Assembly: GCA_944389935.1 (NCBI GenBank)
Contig: CALXOE010000012.1
Location: 1-64,000, forward strand
Direction: 5' to 3'
DNA from: an uncultured Victivallis sp.
GTDB taxonomy: Bacteria; Verrucomicrobiota; Lentisphaeria; Victivallales; Victivallaceae
DNA length: 64,000 bases
Under the pieces are notes generated by a model, which was not told where the DNA came from, searched no databases, and saw nothing but the letters and a program-made list of their open reading frames with translations. Below, piece by piece: positions 43,119 to 50,854 of this stretch. Every line of letters begins with the position of its first letter. The stretch's first letter is position 1. The position numbers were made by a program, and so were the translations under genes.

Positions 43119-44359
43119 GATTCTTCTCTATTTTTCCGGAACTGGCGATTCCACGGCAGAAACCAGAGCTTCGAGCGGATCGCGTTCATATATTGCACAT
43201 TGTAGTTCGGGCAGATGTTGTCGAAAGCGATGGAAACGAGGATTCCCACCGCAATCAGACTCGCCATGATGTTGCTGCCGCCGTAACTGATAAACGCCGC
43301 CGGCATCCCTTTCGTCGGCGCGGCGCCGGTCACCACGGCGATGTTGATCGCCGCCTGCAGCGTGATCCCGAGCGTAAGGCCGCAGCCGAGCAGCATCCCG
43401 AGCCGCGAACGCGAGTTCATACTGATCCGCAACCCGAACCAGGTGAAGCAGACGTACAATCCGAGCACGAAAAGCATTCCGAGCAGCCCGAGCTCCTCCC
43501 CGACGATCGACAAAATGAAATCCGTATGCTGTTCCGGCAGATATTTCTGCTTCAACCTGCTCTCCATGAATCCGACCCCGGTCCAGCCGCCCGACCCGAA
43601 CGCGAGCAGAGAGTTCCAGAGCTGGTAACCCCCCCCCGACCGGGTCTCCTCCGGCCGCAGAAAGGTCGTAACCCGTCCGAGCCGGTTCGGATCGAACAAC
43701 ACCACGTAGAGCGCCGCAAGCCCGGCAAAAACCGCCGGAACCGCCAGATAGTACCAGCGCAGCCCCGCCATCACCGCGATGGCCACGGCCATGGTCATGA
43801 CCAGTGCGGTCGTGCCGAAGTCGCGCCCGATCAGGATTCCGCAGATAACCGCCCCGGAGATTCCGATCAGCGGCAGAATCCCGCGCCAGCCCCGGAGCTG
43901 ATTGAAGGTCCGGATATTCTCCGAACAGTATTTCGCCACGAACAGCGCAACCGCGATCTTCGCAAATTCCGAGGGCTGAAGCGTCATCTCCAGTCCCGGC
44001 AGCCGGAATTTGATCCAGCGATTCGCCCCGTTGATCGCAGGAAAACAGAACGCCGCCACCAGCAGCAGCACGAACGACAGCCCCATCAGAACACCGCTCC
44101 ACGACGCCAGTTTGCGGTAACCGATCAAAAAGGCGGCCGTGCCTCCGGCAAATCCCATCGCCGCCCAGATGATCTGATTGCGGAAGTATTTGAGTCCATC
44201 CGTATTGTAGCTGGCGGAATAGAGCATCGTCAACCCGAAGACGACGATCAGCGTCACGACAAGAAGAAGCAGACGCATCGCATTGAGCGAAACGGCGCTT
44301 TCGTACGTGTCGAGCTCTACCGGCGCGGCCGGTTCGTCATTCAGGAAGAAGCTCTTCAA
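43115..44359 (-). CDS. ftsW: SEDS-family peptidoglycan glycosyltransferase FtsW
   Basis: 414 residues with about ten hydrophobic helices. RWIKFRLPGLEMTLQPSEFA carries the conserved QPSEF, and GVGFMESRLKQKYLPEQHTD then FILSIVGEELGLLG is the SEDS signature loop. GMPAAFISYGGSNIMASLIA is the C-terminal hallmark. The location just upstream of murG favours FtsW over RodA. It lies 12 bases after the UDP-sugar pyrophosphorylase gene. Confidence 0.93.
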   Translation of the reverse strand: MKSFFLNDEPAAPVELDTYESAVSLNAMRLLLLVVTLIVVFGLTMLYSASYNTDGLKYFRNQIIWAAMGFAGGTAAFLIGYRKLASWSGVLMGLSFVLLLVAAFCFPAINGANRWIKFRLPGLEMTLQPSEFAKIAVALFVAKYCSENIRTFNQLRGWRGILPLIGISGAVICGILIGRDFGTTALVMTMAVAIAVMAGLRWYYLAVPAVFAGLAALYVVLFDPNRLGRVTTFLRPEETRSGGGYQLWNSLLAFGSGGWTGVGFMESRLKQKYLPEQHTDFILSIVGEELGLLGMLFVLGLYVCFTWFGLRISMNSRSRLGMLLGCGLTLGITLQAAINIAVVTGAAPTKGMPAAFISYGGSNIMASLIAVGILVSIAFDNICPNYNVQYMNAIRSKLWFLPWNRQFRKNREES

Positions 44360-44371
44360 TCGAAACCTCCG

Positions 44372-45799
44372 TCACTCCAAACAGAGTTCCGCTCCGCGCG
44401 CAATCTCCGTGAGTCCGTGCGCTTTCACGTAGGCGACGGCGTCCTCATCGTCGAAGACGGCCAGCGGCGAAAGTTCAATCTTCGCATCGACCTTGCCGTC
44501 GGCGGTACGCGGAATCTTCACCCCGGCCGCCTCGAGACGACGCGCATCGCGGTCGATGAGCATCTCGCGGCAGCTCTCGACCGAATCGACTCCGGTCGGA
44601 TTCTTCGTCGGCGCGAAAATGCTGCGCCGTTCGCCCTCGAGCACCATCGTCCGCTTCGCCAGCGGCATGGCGTCGAAGATGAACGACTCGAGCTTCACGG
44701 CATTCGGGCTTTCGGGCTTGACCGGGTTGCCCTGTTCATCGACATATGGAACTTTCTTGTCCGCGCGGTGCCACGGCAGTTTGAGGCTGCCGCCTGCGGT
44801 CAGGTGCTCGATGAACGAACGCGAAATCATGTGAATCGCGGGGCTCCCGGCGATGAAGCGCAGCGAACCGTCCGGATTGCGGCTCTCGGCCAGCTCCGCG
44901 GGCAGATCGCTGTATTCGATGATCTCGAGACGTCCTTTCGTCACGCAGAAGTTGCCGAGTTTCTCGAACGGCCCGGTCTTGGCCAGCATGATCGCGGACA
45001 TCTCGGAGTTCTCGAGGTCATGCAGCCCGAGGAAAAGCGGGGAAACCACCGGCACGAGCGGATTGTCCACCTGGAAATACGAGAGATAATCGACCCCCTC
45101 TTTCGCCATCCGGTCGAGAGCGCCGGAGCGGCGCAGCGCCAGCAGCGTGCCGCCGTGGCCGTCCGGAGAGAGCGAGAGCGACGACTTCGTCGCGAGCAGC
45201 AGCTTGCCGTCATATCCGCACGCGGGCATCGTCCCCTGCGTGAAGAAGAACACCTGTTCCGGCTTGAGCCCGAAGAAGTTGTTTTCGAGGAAGAACTTTT
45301 CGGTCGCCTCGCGGTTCAGCAGACTGGTCATGATGTACCAGGTGAGCGGGCGTCCGAACTTCTCTCCCGCGCGCCGGATCGATTCTGCGAAGTAACGGAA
45401 CAGCGGACGCCCGGTCACCGGACCGATCGGATAGGTTCCTTTCGGTCCGTCGAAGCCGAGCCGGGTTCCCTGTCCGCCCGCGACGGTCAGGCAGCTGACC
45501 TTTCCGGCCTTGAGCAGTTCGACGCCGCGTTCGATCGCGCGCTTGTACAGGGCAGCCTGTTCCGCGTCGCGCGGCACGAGCGGGAAATACGGTGCGGGGC
45601 CGAGGTCGTCCGGAATCTCGGTTTTCGGTTTGTTCAGCACATACTCCCGGATCAGATTCGCCATGACGGAGAAATCGATCGCCTCGATCTGCGCGGCGAG
45701 TTCCTCCCGCTCCGCGTCGGAAAGTTCATTCCAGAAGCGCAAAAGCTGCTCCTGACCGGCGACTGCGGTTTTCTTCAAAAGTTCCTGATAACGGTCCAT
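44372..45799 (-). CDS. UAP1-type UDP-N-acetylglucosamine/UDP-sugar pyrophosphorylase
   Basis: 475 residues from the ATG at 45799, behind GGGAGGAGC. An N-terminal helical extension of about 95 residues precedes VAGGQGTRLGFDGPKGTYPI near 105-125, the UDPGP-family uridine-binding loop in its eukaryote-like UAP1 form. MTSLLNREATEKFF, GHGGTLLALRRSG and YFQVDNPLVPVVSPLFLG follow. UAP1-type enzymes make UDP-GlcNAc, or UDP-Gal/GalNAc in relatives. Cotranscription with ftsW and murG, which needs UDP-GlcNAc, supports the former. Confidence 0.88.
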   Translation of the reverse strand: MDRYQELLKKTAVAGQEQLLRFWNELSDAEREELAAQIEAIDFSVMANLIREYVLNKPKTEIPDDLGPAPYFPLVPRDAEQAALYKRAIERGVELLKAGKVSCLTVAGGQGTRLGFDGPKGTYPIGPVTGRPLFRYFAESIRRAGEKFGRPLTWYIMTSLLNREATEKFFLENNFFGLKPEQVFFFTQGTMPACGYDGKLLLATKSSLSLSPDGHGGTLLALRRSGALDRMAKEGVDYLSYFQVDNPLVPVVSPLFLGLHDLENSEMSAIMLAKTGPFEKLGNFCVTKGRLEIIEYSDLPAELAESRNPDGSLRFIAGSPAIHMISRSFIEHLTAGGSLKLPWHRADKKVPYVDEQGNPVKPESPNAVKLESFIFDAMPLAKRTMVLEGERRSIFAPTKNPTGVDSVESCREMLIDRDARRLEAAGVKIPRTADGKVDAKIELSPLAVFDDEDAVAYVKAHGLTEIARGAELCLE

Positions 45800-45875
45800 G
45801 ATCTCAAGCTCCTCCCGAATATGAAAAGATCGTTCCATTCGCATACATCGATGCGGCGTAAACGCCGCCGGATAC

Positions 45876-45904
45876 AATATAACCCGTTTCCGCGTTCTCT
45901 GCCA
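45876..45904 (-). promoter_or_regulatory. probable promoter for the UAP1-ftsW-murG run
   Basis: Minus strand: TGGCAG at 45904-45899, 17 bases, TATATT at 45881-45876. The -35 box is weaker than others in the window. Confidence 0.45.
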
Positions 45905-45946
45905 CCATCCGGCAAGAGATTTCCCCGATCTTTTCCCGAAAAAAAA

Positions 45947-45975
45947 TTGCGCGCGGCACCATTTGCGTGTATCTT
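45947..45975 (+). promoter_or_regulatory. sigma70-type promoter for the unknown membrane protein/dus pair
   Basis: TTGCGC at 45947-45952, 17 bases, TATCTT at 45970-45975, 28 bases before the ATG at 46004. Confidence 0.5.
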
Positions 45976-46003
45976 AAACCAGCAACACCGGGAAAGGGTG
46001 ACC

Positions 46004-46705
46004 ATGACGGAAAAAAAACAGAAGAAGAAACGGGGATTTTTCCGAAAAATCCTGATTCTCACATCCGGCTTACTGCTGGTGATTTTCGCGGCGGGGTTCT
46101 GGTTCGCCTGGCTGCTGTTCGGCAACGTTCCGCAGTTTGAAATCGATCCGCTGCAGCCGGAGGATTACCTGCTTATCAATAAGCTCATGGGGCGGTTTTC
46201 CCGTGAACTCATGAGCGGGGAAGGCGCGCCGGAGGAGTCCGAACTCGTGCTCTCCCCCGGGGAGGTCAATTCACTCATCCGGATCGCGGACAACGGAATC
46301 GATCTGCGCAAACCCTCCGCTTCAGGGAAAACGAAACCGGGATTCAAGAATCACAACGTCCGCTTCGAGAACGGCCGGTTCGAGATTCTCGTACCGGTCA
46401 AAACGAAATTCACCTGGCTGCGGGGCGGCGTCATCATGGCCGACATGAGCGTAAAGCCGGAGAAAGAGGGCGACAACCTCACGCTCGACATCTCCCGCGC
46501 CCGCGCCGGCTCGATCACGATGCCCGGATTCCTCGTCGACCGGTTTCGCGAAAATGCCGTAACGACCGGCCGCGCCGACGAAAACTATCAGAAATTCGAC
46601 CGTTGCGTGAAATCCCTGAAAATCGACGCCGACCATAATCTGCACATCGTCTATCGACCGCGCGAATTGAGCAGACTCATCCTCTCCGGAACGCTTCTGA
46701 GATGA
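46004..46705 (+). CDS. membrane-anchored protein of unknown function
   Basis: 233 residues from the ATG at 46004 (GGAAAGGGTGACC upstream). It starts with a Lys-rich cytosolic stub and one helix (ILILTSGLLLVIFAAGFWFA). The rest is an extracytoplasmic domain with alternating beta strands (VLSPGEVNSLIRIAD, FENGRFEILVPVKTKF, DMSVKPEKEGDNLTLDISRA). No family recognised. Much longer open reading in the same frame upstream runs antisense over the ftsW and UAP1 genes and is not credible. The stop overlaps the Dus gene by 4 bases. Confidence 0.65.
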   Translation: MTEKKQKKKRGFFRKILILTSGLLLVIFAAGFWFAWLLFGNVPQFEIDPLQPEDYLLINKLMGRFSRELMSGEGAPEESELVLSPGEVNSLIRIADNGIDLRKPSASGKTKPGFKNHNVRFENGRFEILVPVKTKFTWLRGGVIMADMSVKPEKEGDNLTLDISRARAGSITMPGFLVDRFRENAVTTGRADENYQKFDRCVKSLKIDADHNLHIVYRPRELSRLILSGTLLR

Positions 46706-47589
46706 ACATTCCGGAGTTCTGGCCCGGCCCGATGGAGGGAGTCATGACTCCGGCGCTGCTGCGGGCCGCCGCGGAGCTGAACCTCGTGCAGCGCTGGATG
46801 ACGCCGTTTCTGCGCGTGACCGGCGTCCCGAAGCGGAAACATCTTGAAGCGTTTCTCGCCCCGTTTGCCGGGGAGATTCCGGTGACGATGCAGCTTATGG
46901 GGACCGATCCCGCGGCAGTGGCCGCGACCGCCGCGGCGGCAGCGGCCATCGGCGTAAAGGCGTTCAATCTGAATTTCGGCTGCCCGAGCCGCCAGGTCAC
47001 CTCCGGCGGAGCGGGCGGCGGGGCGCTGCGCGACCCCGAAAGCATGATCCGCATGGTCGAGACGGTGAAGAGAGCGATTCCGGCCCTGCCGCTGTCGATC
47101 AAGCTCCGCACAGGGTGGAATGATCCGGCAGAACAGGAATTTTTTCTGCCGCGTCTCGCGGCGACGGGTTGCGTCGACACATTTTTCATCCACTTCCGGA
47201 CGGTGAAGGAGCAGTATCTTTCCGTACCGGGGCGCGAAGAGCGGTTGCAGCGTTCGCTCGAACTGGCCGAACCGATTCCGGTCGTGCTGAACGGCGACGT
47301 GGCGACTCCGGAGGCGGCCGCCGCGCTGTGGAAAGCTCTCCCCGGCGCGGCCGGAATCATGTGTGCGCGCGGCTGGCTGCACGATCCGTTTCTGCTGCGG
47401 CGGCTCGCGGGACTCCCCAGCCCCGGCCCGGAGGAGGGACGCGAAACGTTTTTCCGCGCGGTCACTTCCGGCGGCTTCCCGGTCAACAAGTCGATCGAGC
47501 TCTCGAACTTCATCTGGGGGAGAGAGGGCAACCCTTATTTCCGCCGTCTCATTGCGCTGCCGCCGCACACGCTCTTTTCCGCGGAATAA
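46702..47589 (+). CDS. tRNA-dihydrouridine synthase, DusC-like
   Basis: 295 residues. PGPMEGVMTP (8-17) is the FMN-binding entry of the Dus TIM barrel. FNLNFGCPSRQVTSGGAGGG near 95-115 holds the catalytic Cys and the glycine-rich loop in the order seen in DusC. SIKLRTGW, FFIHFRT, VVLNGDV and IMCARGW complete the FMN and tRNA contacts. The family reduces uridines in tRNA D-loops. The order of SGG-AGGG after the Cys resembles DusC, but subclass by eye is tentative. Confidence 0.88.
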   Translation: MNIPEFWPGPMEGVMTPALLRAAAELNLVQRWMTPFLRVTGVPKRKHLEAFLAPFAGEIPVTMQLMGTDPAAVAATAAAAAAIGVKAFNLNFGCPSRQVTSGGAGGGALRDPESMIRMVETVKRAIPALPLSIKLRTGWNDPAEQEFFLPRLAATGCVDTFFIHFRTVKEQYLSVPGREERLQRSLELAEPIPVVLNGDVATPEAAAALWKALPGAAGIMCARGWLHDPFLLRRLAGLPSPGPEEGRETFFRAVTSGGFPVNKSIELSNFIWGREGNPYFRRLIALPPHTLFSAE

Positions 47590-47689
47590 ACGGATGCTAC
47601 CAGCGGCGGATATAGCGGCGAAACTCTCCGGGCGTCCGCGCAAAAGAGTTCCCTTTGCGGACCTGCTGTGAGAATGCGCCCGACGCCGG

Positions 47690-48859
47690 TCAGACGAACG
47701 CATGTTCAATGCGGATCACGACTTTGACCGGCTCGCCGCCCTCGCCGCCGAGCTTCCGCTGGAACATCTCGCGCAGCTCGGCGGGATTGTGCGGACAGTC
47801 GCGCGGCACGAGCAGATCGAACCGGAGCTGCAACGCTTCAGGTGTCCGCGCCATGCGGAAGTCATAGACCTGAAACCGCTTATCGAACTCATGAGCGGTT
47901 CCTACCGCGGCCAGCCGCCACTTCTTGTATTCGGGGTCATCTTTCTGAAACGGATCGCAGTGCAGCACGAGCCGCACCGGCAGGACGCAGGCGACCTGCC
48001 GCTCGGTGTTCTCAAGTGAATCGTGAATCGAAACCGGATCCGCATCGGAATTCACCTCCGCGTGCGCCGTCGCAAAGTACCGGCCCGGCCCGTAGTTGTG
48101 CATCATGAGGTCGTGGATGCCGCAGATATCGGGATTCTCCAGCACCTTTTCCACCAGGCGCGAAACGAGCGCCGGATCGGGGGTCTCCCCGAGCAGCGGA
48201 TTGATCGTGTCGCGAACGACCTTCACCCCGCCGACGACCACCAGCCCGGCGACGATGACACCCGCAATACCGTCGACCGGGAAACTCGTCAGCGTACTCG
48301 TGTAGAGGGAGACCAGCACCACCGACGTGGTCAGAATGTCGCTCAAGCTGTCGAACGCGGTCGCGCGCAGCACCGGAGAGTCGATCCGTTTCGCAAGCGT
48401 CCGGTAGAAGAAGAACATCCAGAGTTTTACAGGAATCGAACAGGCCGCGAGCACGAACAGAAGCGCCGAAAGCGTCACTTCAGCCGGCTCGAAGATCCGT
48501 TCAATTGAACTCTTGAAGAAGTCGAGCCCGACCGCGATGATGATGACCGCCACCACCAGCCCCGCCACATACTCCATGCGTCCGTGACCGAACGGATGGC
48601 GGTCGTCGGCGGGCCGCGCCGCCATGCGCGCGCCGAAGAGCGCGATCATCGCCGAGCCCGCGTCGGAGAGATTGTTCACCGCGTCCGCGGCGACCGCGAT
48701 ACTGCCGGTCAGGAGCCCGACCGACAACTTTACGATGAACAGCAGAACATTGCAGACGATCCCGACCGCGCCGCCGAGGACACCGTAGGATTCCCGCACG
48801 CGCTGGTCATCGGTCCGGTCAGGATGTTTCACAAACAGACGGATCAGCAAACCGGTCAA
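47690..48859 (-). CDS. cation diffusion facilitator (CDF) family transporter
   Basis: 389 residues from a TTG at 48859 with AGAGG 7 bases upstream. Six helices between 25 and 230. The metal site of TM2 and TM5 appears as AADAVNNLSDAGSAMIALFG and ATAFDSLSDILTTSVVLVSL, with the D-x-x-x-D pattern. RPADDRHPFGHGRMEYVAGL is the CDF loop. The C-terminal domain (MMHNYGPGRYFATAHAEVNS) is the cytosolic metal-sensing part. It exports divalent cations (Zn, Fe, Mn, Co) in exchange for protons; the metal is not predicted. Confidence 0.92.
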   Translation of the reverse strand: MTGLLIRLFVKHPDRTDDQRVRESYGVLGGAVGIVCNVLLFIVKLSVGLLTGSIAVAADAVNNLSDAGSAMIALFGARMAARPADDRHPFGHGRMEYVAGLVVAVIIIAVGLDFFKSSIERIFEPAEVTLSALLFVLAACSIPVKLWMFFFYRTLAKRIDSPVLRATAFDSLSDILTTSVVLVSLYTSTLTSFPVDGIAGVIVAGLVVVGGVKVVRDTINPLLGETPDPALVSRLVEKVLENPDICGIHDLMMHNYGPGRYFATAHAEVNSDADPVSIHDSLENTERQVACVLPVRLVLHCDPFQKDDPEYKKWRLAAVGTAHEFDKRFQVYDFRMARTPEALQLRFDLLVPRDCPHNPAELREMFQRKLGGEGGEPVKVVIRIEHAFV

Positions 48860-48887
48860 AATAAACCTCTCATATTTCAGATGTTTC

Positions 48888-48940
48888 CCGGGATTTCAGA
48901 TCCCGGATTGTTCCGAAACGGCCGGCAACATTTCCGGCCA
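48888..48940 (-). promoter_or_regulatory. two hairpins in the CDF gene leader
   Basis: CCGGGAT-TTCAG-ATCCCGG at 48888-48906 and GGCCGG-N8-CCGGCC at about 48921-48940, both between the CDF start codon and the upstream AT-rich segment. They could form in the mRNA leader. They do not match the manganese-riboswitch consensus as far as can be judged by eye. Confidence 0.35.
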
Positions 48941-49017
48941 TCCTTATAAGATAGCCGTTCCCGCTGTTTTTTCCAGCAAAAAGCCGGAAGAAACCATCGG
49001 ATTTACCGGATTGCGTC

Positions 49018-49046
49018 TTGAAAACCGCCTCAGTCTGTGATATTTT
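49018..49046 (+). promoter_or_regulatory. sigma70-type promoter for the antiporter gene
   Basis: TTGAAA at 49018-49023, 17 bases, TATTTT at 49041-49046, 58 bases before the ATG at 49105. Confidence 0.55.
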
Positions 49047-49104
49047 TTATGAAATTCCCAATTCCACAAATCACATATTTTCAGAGTCTGGAGCCGACCG
49101 CTGT

Positions 49105-50637
49105 ATGAATGATATCGTTTCAAATCTTCCCGGTTACCTCACTGTACTTGCGATTCTGATTCTCGCGGGTGCGTGTTCAAGCAAACTCTCGAGCCGGTTG
49201 AATGTCCCGGTTCTGCTCGTGTTTCTCGGCGTCGGCATGCTGGCCGGGACCGATTTTTTCGGGATCGTGGCATTCGACAACGCGACCGCAGCCAACACGA
49301 TCGGCAGCATCGCGATGGCATTCATCCTCTACTCGGGCGGATACGACACCTCATGGAAATCGATCCGGAACGTACTCGGCTACGGCAGCGTGCTTTCGAG
49401 TCTCGGGGTTCTGCTGACGGCGTTGTTCGTGGGACTCTTCACATTCGGGCTCTTCGCGCTCGGATTCCGCTATTTCCCGAGCTGTCTCGGATTCACGCAG
49501 CAACCGTCGCTGGAGTGGTGTCTGCTGCTCGGGGCGATCGTCTCTTCGACCGATGCGGCGGCGGTCTTCGCGATTCTGCGCAGCCGCAGCGTGAGCCTGA
49601 AAGGGAGACTCAAACCGCTGCTCGAATATGAATCCGGCAGCAACGATCCGATGGCCGCATTCCTCACGATCTTCATGGTCGGGATGATCCTCTCGTCCGG
49701 GGGCTCTTACTGGATGATTCTGCCGATGTTTCTCATCAAAATGTCGCTTGGCGTCTTTTACGGCTTTCTCATCGCGAAGCTCGCGGTCTGGCTCTTCAAC
49801 CAGATCGACTTTGAATACGACGGTCTCTACTATGTGCTCGGAATCGGCGTCGTGATGCTGACCTTCGGAGCGAGCGAATTCAGCTACGGAAACGGCTTCA
49901 TGGCCGTCTATGTCGCCGGCGTGGTCATGGGCAACAGCAAATTCATCTACCAGCACGGGATCGGCCGTTTTCACGACGGCATCGGCTGGCTTATGCAGGT
50001 CATGCTGTTCGGCATGCTCGGACTGCTCTCGTTTCCGAAACAGCTGCCGGATGTCGCGATTCCGGGACTGGCGATCGCGTTCTTTCTGATGCTGATCGCC
50101 CGTCCCGCGGCGGTGTTTCTCTGCATGTTCCGCAGCAAGTTCACAATGAAGGAACGGCTTTTCGTCTCCTGGGTCGGACTGCGCGGCGGTGCGCCGATCA
50201 TGCTCGCGACCTACCCGCTCATGGCGCATCTGCCGGATGCGTGGAAAATGTTCAGCATCGTATTCTTCATCGTTCTCATGTCGGTTCTCGTGCAGGGGAA
50301 GACCCTCATGCCGTTTGCGAAAAAACTCAAGCTCGACAAACCGCTCAAAGTCTCGCCGCGCGTCCCGCTCGAATTCGAGAACACCGGCACGCTCAACGGC
50401 GACCTGTGTGAATTTGAAGTCCAGCCCTGCGCGCCCTACATCGGCCGCAAACTCTCGGAACTCGGGCTGCCGAAAGGGGCGCTCGTTCTGCTGATCCGCC
50501 GCGGACGCGAATTCGTCGTTCCGCACGGCAGCACCGTGATCGAAGCGCACGACGGGTTGATGATCCTCGCCGACTCCAAAACCCTCGCGGAAACCGCCCC
50601 CGTCCTCGCCTGTGAAACCGAAGAGGAGGATGCGTAA
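49105..50637 (+). CDS. potassium/proton antiporter (CvrA/NhaP2-like, CPA1)
   Basis: 510 residues from the ATG at 49105; the promoter at 49018 excludes the longer frame. About 12 hydrophobic helices with LLGAIVSSTDAAAVFAIL (the CPA1 carboxyl site) and YESGSNDPMAAFLTIFMVG. Residues 425-500 are a cytosolic RCK_C (TrkA_C) domain (YIGRKLSELGLPKGALVLLI, AHDGLMILADSKTLAE), as in CvrA-type K+/H+ antiporters. The role is potassium and pH homeostasis. A clear terminator follows. Confidence 0.9.
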   Translation: MNDIVSNLPGYLTVLAILILAGACSSKLSSRLNVPVLLVFLGVGMLAGTDFFGIVAFDNATAANTIGSIAMAFILYSGGYDTSWKSIRNVLGYGSVLSSLGVLLTALFVGLFTFGLFALGFRYFPSCLGFTQQPSLEWCLLLGAIVSSTDAAAVFAILRSRSVSLKGRLKPLLEYESGSNDPMAAFLTIFMVGMILSSGGSYWMILPMFLIKMSLGVFYGFLIAKLAVWLFNQIDFEYDGLYYVLGIGVVMLTFGASEFSYGNGFMAVYVAGVVMGNSKFIYQHGIGRFHDGIGWLMQVMLFGMLGLLSFPKQLPDVAIPGLAIAFFLMLIARPAAVFLCMFRSKFTMKERLFVSWVGLRGGAPIMLATYPLMAHLPDAWKMFSIVFFIVLMSVLVQGKTLMPFAKKLKLDKPLKVSPRVPLEFENTGTLNGDLCEFEVQPCAPYIGRKLSELGLPKGALVLLIRRGREFVVPHGSTVIEAHDGLMILADSKTLAETAPVLACETEEEDA

Positions 50638-50660
50638 GTTCAACCGCTCCCCGCCCCCTC

Positions 50661-50689
50661 AACCGTCCCCTCCACGGGACGGTTTTTTT
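50661..50689 (+). terminator. rho-independent terminator after the antiporter gene
   Basis: AACCGTCCC-CTCCA-CGGGACGGTTTTTTT hairpin with a T7 run, 24 bases after the stop. Confidence 0.9.
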
Positions 50690-50764
50690 GTGCGCCGACT
50701 CAAAATTCATGATAAAAAATCCTGTAAACAAGATCAATATTCATAAAAACAGCACAATCATCCA

Positions 50765-50792
50765 TTCTCAAACAGAAATTCCGATCTATATT
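50765..50792 (+). promoter_or_regulatory. possible promoter for the toroid-domain gene
   Basis: TTCTCA at 50765-50770, 16 bases, TATATT at 50787-50792, in an AT-rich segment. The -35 box is imperfect. Confidence 0.4.
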
Positions 50793-50854
50793 ATCAGGAA
50801 TGAGGCGGGGAAATCGTTTCCCGCCGGAAGTCCGAATTACTCAGGAGAGACACC

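Noticed and set aside
43193-46003. Upstream extension of the frame of the unknown membrane protein
   Set aside because: It lies antisense over ftsW and the UAP1-type gene, is rich in Arg, His and Glu, and the promoter at 45947 and ribosome-binding site place the start at 46004.
47590-47689. Weak inverted repeat GTCCGCGCAAA ... TTTGCGGAC between dus and the CDF gene
   Set aside because: Two-base bulge and no T tract. It might act as a convergent terminator, but support is too thin to list.
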